Source: Methanoregulaceae archaeon
GTDB taxonomy: Archaea; Halobacteriota; Methanomicrobia; Methanomicrobiales; Methanospirillaceae
Assembly: GCA_028679405.1 (NCBI GenBank)
Contig: JAJRBP010000260.1
Span: 1 to 10,071 of the forward strand
Reading direction: 5' to 3'
DNA length: 10,071 nt
Shown: one piece after another, positions 6,738 to 10,071 of the stretch
Layout of the letters: the number at the start of each line of letters is the position of its first letter
How positions within the stretch are numbered: position 1 is the stretch's first letter
Program-made: the position numbers and the translations under genes
The notes under the pieces: model-generated
Databases searched by the model: none
What the model saw: the letters and a program-made list of their open reading frames with translations, nothing else
Told to the model about the DNA's origin: nothing

Positions 6738-7592
6738 TCACACCACACGGGCCACCACGATCCGCCATTCCGTCCCGTGGAGGCCGGCGGTTGTCCAGAA
6801 TGCAGACTTCCTGACAGCAGGGCCGCCGCCAGCCGGAGTGAAGGTGTACGTGCCGGTTCCCGAAGGCTCTGTCGCAATCCGTTTCGTGAGCGCAACCAGT
6901 TCGGGATAACCGGCGAAGGCCGGATCGGTCAGCATGTTCCGGCCGACGAGGTCTCCGGGTTCCCGGTCGTAGATCAGGCGGCCACCGGTGTCGATCGCCC
7001 AGGCCGTCAGGTCAGTGCCGGTAAGGATTTGATCGGCATTGCCGGCGATCACTGCCGCGGGGTCGAACAGCAGCCCTGCGAGGCCGAGATACGCCCCCGT
7101 GCCGTCCGTTACCGGCCGCTGGATCGCGGCGGCGTCGAACCCCTCTGCGGCGGGAAATACCTCCGTCAGCTGGGGTTTTCTCTCGCGTAAGGATTTACGG
7201 TTGTGGCTCTCGTTGCCCACTTCCGCCCCGATCACCCCGGAATATTTCGCGGGGCCGGCTGCCACTATCCGCCCCTCCGGTGTCATCGTGACGGCGTCCG
7301 TCGCGTAGGGCAGCGATGCCACCATCTGTGCGAGCTTTGAGTCTGCCGCCGGACCTGAAATACCGGTATGGCCCAGGTCGGTCGCCGCCAGAGAGAGGGC
7401 GAGGTCCATCTCAAGGAGACTCCCGTTCACACCCGAAGCCAGCCGGGTCAGTACGGCGAAGGGATCGGCGGGCGGGACCGTGATCGTTGTCGTGACTGAC
7501 GGTATTCCACCGGGCGAAGGTGGCACCGACGTGCACCCGGCAACAAGCACCAGGACGAGGATCGGTACGATAAGGGAACGGCCGTCGTTCAT
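6738..7592 (-). CDS. Cache-domain lipoprotein, probable extracellular ligand sensor
   Basis: A 284-residue predicted lipoprotein. The start ATG at 7592 gives a classic lipoprotein signal: MNDGRSLIVPILVLVLVAGC with lipobox V-A-G-C, lipidated Cys at 20. A Thr/Pro-rich linker (about 21-43) follows, then an extracellular domain resembling a double Cache sensor. The membrane-distal half has a long helix and V-T-M-T-P-E-G-R-I-V-A-A-G at about 101-113. The second half has A-I-D-T-G-G-R-L-I-Y-D-R at about 199-210 followed by G-R-N-M. Cache domains bind small ligands such as amino or organic acids. Here there is no attached transmembrane signalling domain, so it must work with a partner. The adjacent upstream solute-binding kinase-like gene, 103 bases away and co-oriented, is the obvious candidate, which is inference. 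The frame extends upstream to 7757, but that part overlaps the kinase gene and would bury the lipoprotein signal. The ligand is unknown. Confidence 0.85.
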   Translation of the reverse strand: MNDGRSLIVPILVLVLVAGCTSVPPSPGGIPSVTTTITVPPADPFAVLTRLASGVNGSLLEMDLALSLAATDLGHTGISGPAADSKLAQMVASLPYATDAVTMTPEGRIVAAGPAKYSGVIGAEVGNESHNRKSLRERKPQLTEVFPAAEGFDAAAIQRPVTDGTGAYLGLAGLLFDPAAVIAGNADQILTGTDLTAWAIDTGGRLIYDREPGDLVGRNMLTDPAFAGYPELVALTKRIATEPSGTGTYTFTPAGGGPAVRKSAFWTTAGLHGTEWRIVVARVV

Positions 7593-7612
7593 GATGAGGA
7601 TCTTGGAACAGG

Positions 7613-7624
7613 CGAAAATAAGTG
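7613..7624 (-). promoter_or_regulatory. Candidate TATA box, possibly for a leaderless transcript
   Basis: CACTTATTTTCG on the minus strand is centred about 26 bases before the lipoprotein ATG at 7592, exactly where a TATA box would sit if the transcript began at the ATG. No good Shine-Dalgarno precedes that ATG, which agrees with leaderless translation. The gene could still also be read through from the kinase gene. Confidence 0.45.
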
Positions 7625-7630
7625 GATCGG

Positions 7631-7654
7631 TCTTTTTTCGGTGGTGAGAAAAGA
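7631..7654. repeat. AT-rich inverted repeat between kinase-like and lipoprotein genes
   Basis: TCTTTTTTC (7631-7639) and GAGAAAAGA (7646-7654) pair with one mismatch over a six-base loop. It lies between the kinase stop (7696) and the candidate TATA box of the lipoprotein gene. It may be a weak terminator or an operator; the sequence alone does not decide. Confidence 0.4.
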
Positions 7655-7695
7655 TGGATTTTCCTGTCCGACGACAATCCCGCAGTGTCCAGGTC

Positions 7696-9360
7696 TCAGC
7701 CGGTTTTTTGCACCCTCCACGCCCCATCCGGTACCCCGAGCTCGAACCTGATTCCACTGCCTGCTCCTCCCGTCTCTTTGAGAGAGATGCCGGTGATCGA
7801 GAGGATCTCCCTTGCGAGGAACAACCCGGACCCGCCGAGGTTGGCGGGCTGAATCGTGAAGATTTGTTCCTTGTCAGTTTCCGGAATGCCGGGGCCGTTG
7901 TCCTCGATCAGGACCGTGATGCCACCTGAGTTCTTTTCATAGGAAAGTCTGACCTCGCTTACTCCCGCGCCCCGGGAGAGGATATACTCCATGATGTTGA
8001 GAAAAGCCCGTTCGAGCATGGGATCGGCATACAACTCAAGATCGTCAAGCTCCACCTTGTGCACGATCCCGGAAAAATCCCGGTGGGAGATCGCGCTGAT
8101 GAACACGTAGTTCACGTCCTGCCACTTCGGCTGGCCGATTCCCATGTCCTGGTAATTCTTTGCAAAGACCATGGAATCTCCGACGGAGCGGAGGATCGCC
8201 TTTCCCTTGTCAAGATACGTGTGTGCGGTCCCGCTGCACCCGCTCCTGGAGAGTTCGATGAGACCTGAGAGGGAAAATATCCCGCTCTGGATCTCCTGGA
8301 ACGTGAGTTCGTTCAACAGGCTCAGTTTCTTCCTCGCCATCATGAGGGCCTGGTCGTTCTTCCCAAGCTCCAGGTAGTTACCCCGAAGCTCCTCCTCCGC
8401 GGCGGTCAGCTGCGCGTAGGCGGCCTGGAGTTCATCGTGCTGGCGGCGCAGTTCGCCGGTCTTCCGCCGGACCTCGCGGCGAAGCACCACGCTCATGATC
8501 ACGAAGAGGGCGACGAGCCCCGCTGTCATGCCAAAACCCCACAAAATGTACGGCGGGATTACCCAGCCGGCTTTCTCGCCGAACCATTTCTGCATCGTCT
8601 GGCTGTAGTACGAGGAGGGATCTCCCTTCTCCCTCTCGAGGTAGCGGTCGATTGCGACCAGGAGGTCCTGGTTCTTCCCCCTGGGTACGGCAAACCCGAG
8701 GGAGTTGGGGTAGAACATCACCGGGGTTGCAGGGAGACCGTATTTCTTGGCGGATTCCTGGCCTGCCACGCGGGACGCGACGGCGGCGTCCTCGTTCCCC
8801 GCAGCAGTTTCTGCAAAGACCTCGTCGAGAGTATCCTTCTCGACCACGACCGGGTGTATGTTGAATTTATCGGCGTTCTCCCTGAAGGCGACGGCATTGA
8901 TGTCTCCTCTCAGGACCGCCACGCGCTTCCCGTCGAGGTCGAGGATGGTGTTGATCCTCTTTCCTGGCGCCGCGTAGATCTGGGCCCACGTCGACACCGC
9001 TGATTCGCGGTTGAAATCATAGACCTTTTGACGTTCCGGGGTGTCCGTTATCGCCACAATGAGGTCGATTTCGCCGGCCGCAAGGCGGTTTAAGTTCTCC
9101 TGGAACGAGCCCCTCACGTAGACGATGTTCCAGCCCTCCTTCGTGGCGATGTCCCGGATGAGGTCGATGAAAATGCCTGCAGGCTGCCCGTTCTCGTCCG
9201 TGAAGAGCGAGGGCTTGATCTCATGCATCCCGAGCCGGACGTCGCGTGGGGCAGCAGCCGCGGGCGGGAGCACTGCGAGAACGATCAGGGTGACTGCGAG
9301 AAGCAAAGCAATACGCGTCCGGTAAGACCGGAAGCGGTCGTGTTCCGGGGTAGAACCCAT
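7696..9360 (-). CDS. Membrane sensor histidine kinase-like protein with solute-binding domain; phosphoacceptor His absent
   Basis: A 554-residue transmembrane sensor. Residues 15-37 are a signal peptide or first membrane segment. Residues about 40-265 form an extracellular family-3 solute-binding domain (G-I-F-I-D-L-I-R-D at 62-70, A-G-E-I-D-L-I-V-A at 95-103, T-P-E-R at 107-110), as in BvgS/EvgS-type sensors that bind amino acids or similar small molecules. A membrane helix follows at about 272-293 and a coiled coil at about 296-347. The kinase part follows. The dimerisation helix reads LLNELTFQEIQSGIFSL at 348-364, with Gln355 where a related archaeal kinase has the His of R-H-D-I. The N-box is F-L-N-I-M-E-Y at 453-459, with Tyr replacing the usual second Asn. 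The G1 motif DNGPGIP (487-493) and the G2-like GGSGLFLA (509-516) remain. ATP may bind, but autophosphorylation by the standard route is doubtful. No response regulator is in the window. The start ATG at 9360 lacks a strong ribosome site. Confidence 0.9.
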   Translation of the reverse strand: MGSTPEHDRFRSYRTRIALLLAVTLIVLAVLPPAAAAPRDVRLGMHEIKPSLFTDENGQPAGIFIDLIRDIATKEGWNIVYVRGSFQENLNRLAAGEIDLIVAITDTPERQKVYDFNRESAVSTWAQIYAAPGKRINTILDLDGKRVAVLRGDINAVAFRENADKFNIHPVVVEKDTLDEVFAETAAGNEDAAVASRVAGQESAKKYGLPATPVMFYPNSLGFAVPRGKNQDLLVAIDRYLEREKGDPSSYYSQTMQKWFGEKAGWVIPPYILWGFGMTAGLVALFVIMSVVLRREVRRKTGELRRQHDELQAAYAQLTAAEEELRGNYLELGKNDQALMMARKKLSLLNELTFQEIQSGIFSLSGLIELSRSGCSGTAHTYLDKGKAILRSVGDSMVFAKNYQDMGIGQPKWQDVNYVFISAISHRDFSGIVHKVELDDLELYADPMLERAFLNIMEYILSRGAGVSEVRLSYEKNSGGITVLIEDNGPGIPETDKEQIFTIQPANLGGSGLFLAREILSITGISLKETGGAGSGIRFELGVPDGAWRVQKTG

Positions 9361-9371
9361 GCACCGTCAAC

Positions 9372-9411
9372 CTGGAGCTGGAAAAACCGGCCCCGGATTT
9401 TCCAGCACCTG
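9372..9411. repeat. Inverted repeat just upstream of the kinase-like gene
   Basis: GCTGGAAAA (9377-9385) and TTTTCCAGC (9398-9406) form perfect nine-base arms. The loop contains a further CCGG-CC-CCGG dyad, and partial pairing extends outward to about 9372 and 9411. It begins about a dozen bases before the ATG at 9360, in the expected leader or promoter. It could be an operator for a dimeric regulator or a leader stem-loop. The symmetry is seen directly; the role is inferred. Confidence 0.65.
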
Positions 9412-9428
9412 TGTATAGTTAGCAGGTG
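9406..9428. repeat. Dyad CACCTG-N11-CAGGTG around a TATA-like core
   Basis: Six-base arms (9406-9411 and 9423-9428) flank an 11-base core that reads CTATACA on the minus strand, a possible TATA box for the kinase-like gene. The left arm overlaps the right arm of the inverted repeat at 9372-9411. This layout would suit a repressor that blocks promoter recognition. Confidence 0.4.
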
Positions 9429-9433
9429 GTGAG

Positions 9434-9450
9434 ATTCGTTTTTATTCGTT
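9434..9450 (-). promoter_or_regulatory. Direct repeat ATTCGTT and alternative TATA-like box
   Basis: ATTCGTT occurs at 9434-9440 and 9444-9450, ten bases apart, about one helical turn. Between and across them the minus strand reads CGAATAAAAACG, a possible TATA box that would start the kinase-like transcript near 9415 with a leader of about 55 bases. This competes with the TATA-like core at 9412-9422. Confidence 0.35.
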
Positions 9451-9498
9451 GTGGACAGGCCGAACGTTCTGTGAGATCTTCTTTCAAAAGAGCACTAC

Positions 9499-9534
9499 CT
9501 TTTTACACCGTCGCGGGGATTTTCCTGTAGGGGT
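9499..9534 (+). promoter_or_regulatory. Candidate promoter and ribosome site of the pentapeptide gene
   Basis: CTTTTTACA (9499-9507) is a possible plus-strand TATA box. AGGGGT (9529-9534) lies five bases before the ATG at 9540 and is a moderate Shine-Dalgarno. If the box is used with ordinary spacing, transcription would begin near 9529, almost on top of the ribosome site, so the true box may lie further upstream. Confidence 0.35.
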
Positions 9535-9539
9535 CCATA

Positions 9540-10071
9540 ATGAACGGCAGACCTGCAGGAGAGCCGGCCCCGGCCGATCGGAAGGACGGGAGCAGGACGG
9601 GAGATGCACGGGTAAAGGGAATTACGTTTTTTCAGGCCGTGTGGGTGTATTTTGGAGTTATCGGCGGCTATTTTACGTACGGGGTTTCACGGATTTTCGG
9701 CAGGTTCTTCCGGTTTTTAAGGACAGGCTGGAGACCGGTTGTGCTCTGGTTTGTCGCCAGCATCGTCATCACCCTCCTCGTCATGCAGATTATCGGGCAT
9801 ACCGGCACCCAGGTGGCGGGGACCCAGTCTGTCGCAGAGACCCAACTTACCGGAGTAAACCTTACCGATGTAAACCTCGCCGGTGTTGGCATCACCGGTG
9901 CAAATCTCACCGGGGTCGAGGTCACGGGCACCGATGTCTCCGGGTTGAATCTCACCGGAGTAGACCTGACCGCGGCGAATCTCAGCGGGGCAAACCTCGC
10001 CGCGTCGAACCTCACCGCGGCCGGACTTACGGGGCTCGCAGGACTGGCATCCGCCGAATCGTCACCCGCAA
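9540..10071 (+). CDS. Membrane-anchored pentapeptide-repeat protein (3' end cut by window)
   Basis: The ATG at 9540 opens a frame of 177 codons that runs off the window. Residues 1-28 are polar. About 29-46 (ITFFQAVWVYFGVIGG) and 66-86 (PVVLWFVASIVITLLVMQII) are hydrophobic and probably membrane segments, separated by a basic aromatic stretch (RIFGRFFRFLRTGWR). From residue 104 there are at least twelve five-residue repeats on the A/T-G-x-N/D-L pattern: TGVNL, TDVNL, AGVGI, TGANL and so on to TAAGL at 163. Pentapeptide repeats fold into a right-handed four-sided beta-helix. Unlike the soluble DNA-mimic types linked to quinolone resistance, this one is tethered to the membrane, so a surface or ion-channel-associated scaffold role is more likely, though unproven. 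It diverges from the kinase-like gene and may share regulatory sites with it. The missing C-terminus could hold further domains. Confidence 0.87.
   Translation, partial: MNGRPAGEPAPADRKDGSRTGDARVKGITFFQAVWVYFGVIGGYFTYGVSRIFGRFFRFLRTGWRPVVLWFVASIVITLLVMQIIGHTGTQVAGTQSVAETQLTGVNLTDVNLAGVGITGANLTGVEVTGTDVSGLNLTGVDLTAANLSGANLAASNLTAAGLTGLAGLASAESSPA
9849..10028 (+). repeat. Array of twelve pentapeptide repeats, 15-base period
   Basis: Twelve consecutive five-residue units in the membrane-anchored protein, with Leu, Ile or Val at the fifth position and Asn or Asp often at the fourth. Codons such as AAC-CTC and AAT-CTC recur every 15 bases, so the periodicity is visible in DNA. Irregular Gly/Ala-rich sequence follows to the window end. 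Confidence 0.85.

Noticed and set aside
7593..7757. N-terminal extension of the Cache lipoprotein
   Set aside because: It would overlap the kinase-like gene and place 55 polar residues before a perfect lipoprotein signal.
9668..10015. Minus-strand open frame of 115 codons
   Set aside because: Its R-F-x-P-V repeats are the reverse image of the pentapeptide array on the plus strand, where the real gene begins at 9540.

Overview
The window looks like chromosome of a GC-rich methanogenic euryarchaeon, most likely of the Methanomicrobiales. The clues are archaeal-style AT-rich promoter boxes, poly-T terminators without strong stems, a secreted protein combining PQQ-type propellers with PKD domains, a Cache-domain lipoprotein, and a sensor kinase of a type common in that group. 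The taxonomic call is inference from architecture; no rRNA or marker gene is present.

Layout. Five genes lie on the minus strand and one on the plus strand. From the right: a membrane-anchored pentapeptide-repeat protein (from 9540, plus, cut by the window end) diverges from a sensor histidine kinase-like protein with an extracellular solute-binding domain (7696-9360). Next come a Cache-domain lipoprotein (6738-7592), a very large secreted protein (2365-6516), an MscS-type mechanosensitive channel (1223-2179), and a secreted repeat protein cut by the left edge (1-806). Two of the six genes, 1-806 and 9540-10071, are truncated by the window.

Theme. Every gene encodes a product that is secreted, lipid-anchored or in the membrane, so this is a cell-envelope and environment-sensing neighbourhood. 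The kinase-like protein and the Cache lipoprotein are adjacent and co-oriented and may form a sensory pair. The large protein carries two eight-bladed propellers, each opened by the same header motif, joined by a fibronectin-III-like and an IPT/TIG-like domain and followed by four PKD domains with a PEGA-like domain between the first two.

Most notable points. (1) The kinase-like protein has glutamine where the phosphoacceptor histidine is expected and lacks the usual second N-box asparagine, while keeping its ATP-lid glycine motifs. (2) The duplicated propeller contains neighbouring blades nearly identical at DNA level, a sign of recent repeat turnover. (3) Nested dyads lie in the divergent promoter region 9372-9450, and two adjacent palindromes lie upstream of the left-edge gene (887-944). 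I see no defence system, CRISPR array, RNA gene or insertion sequence.
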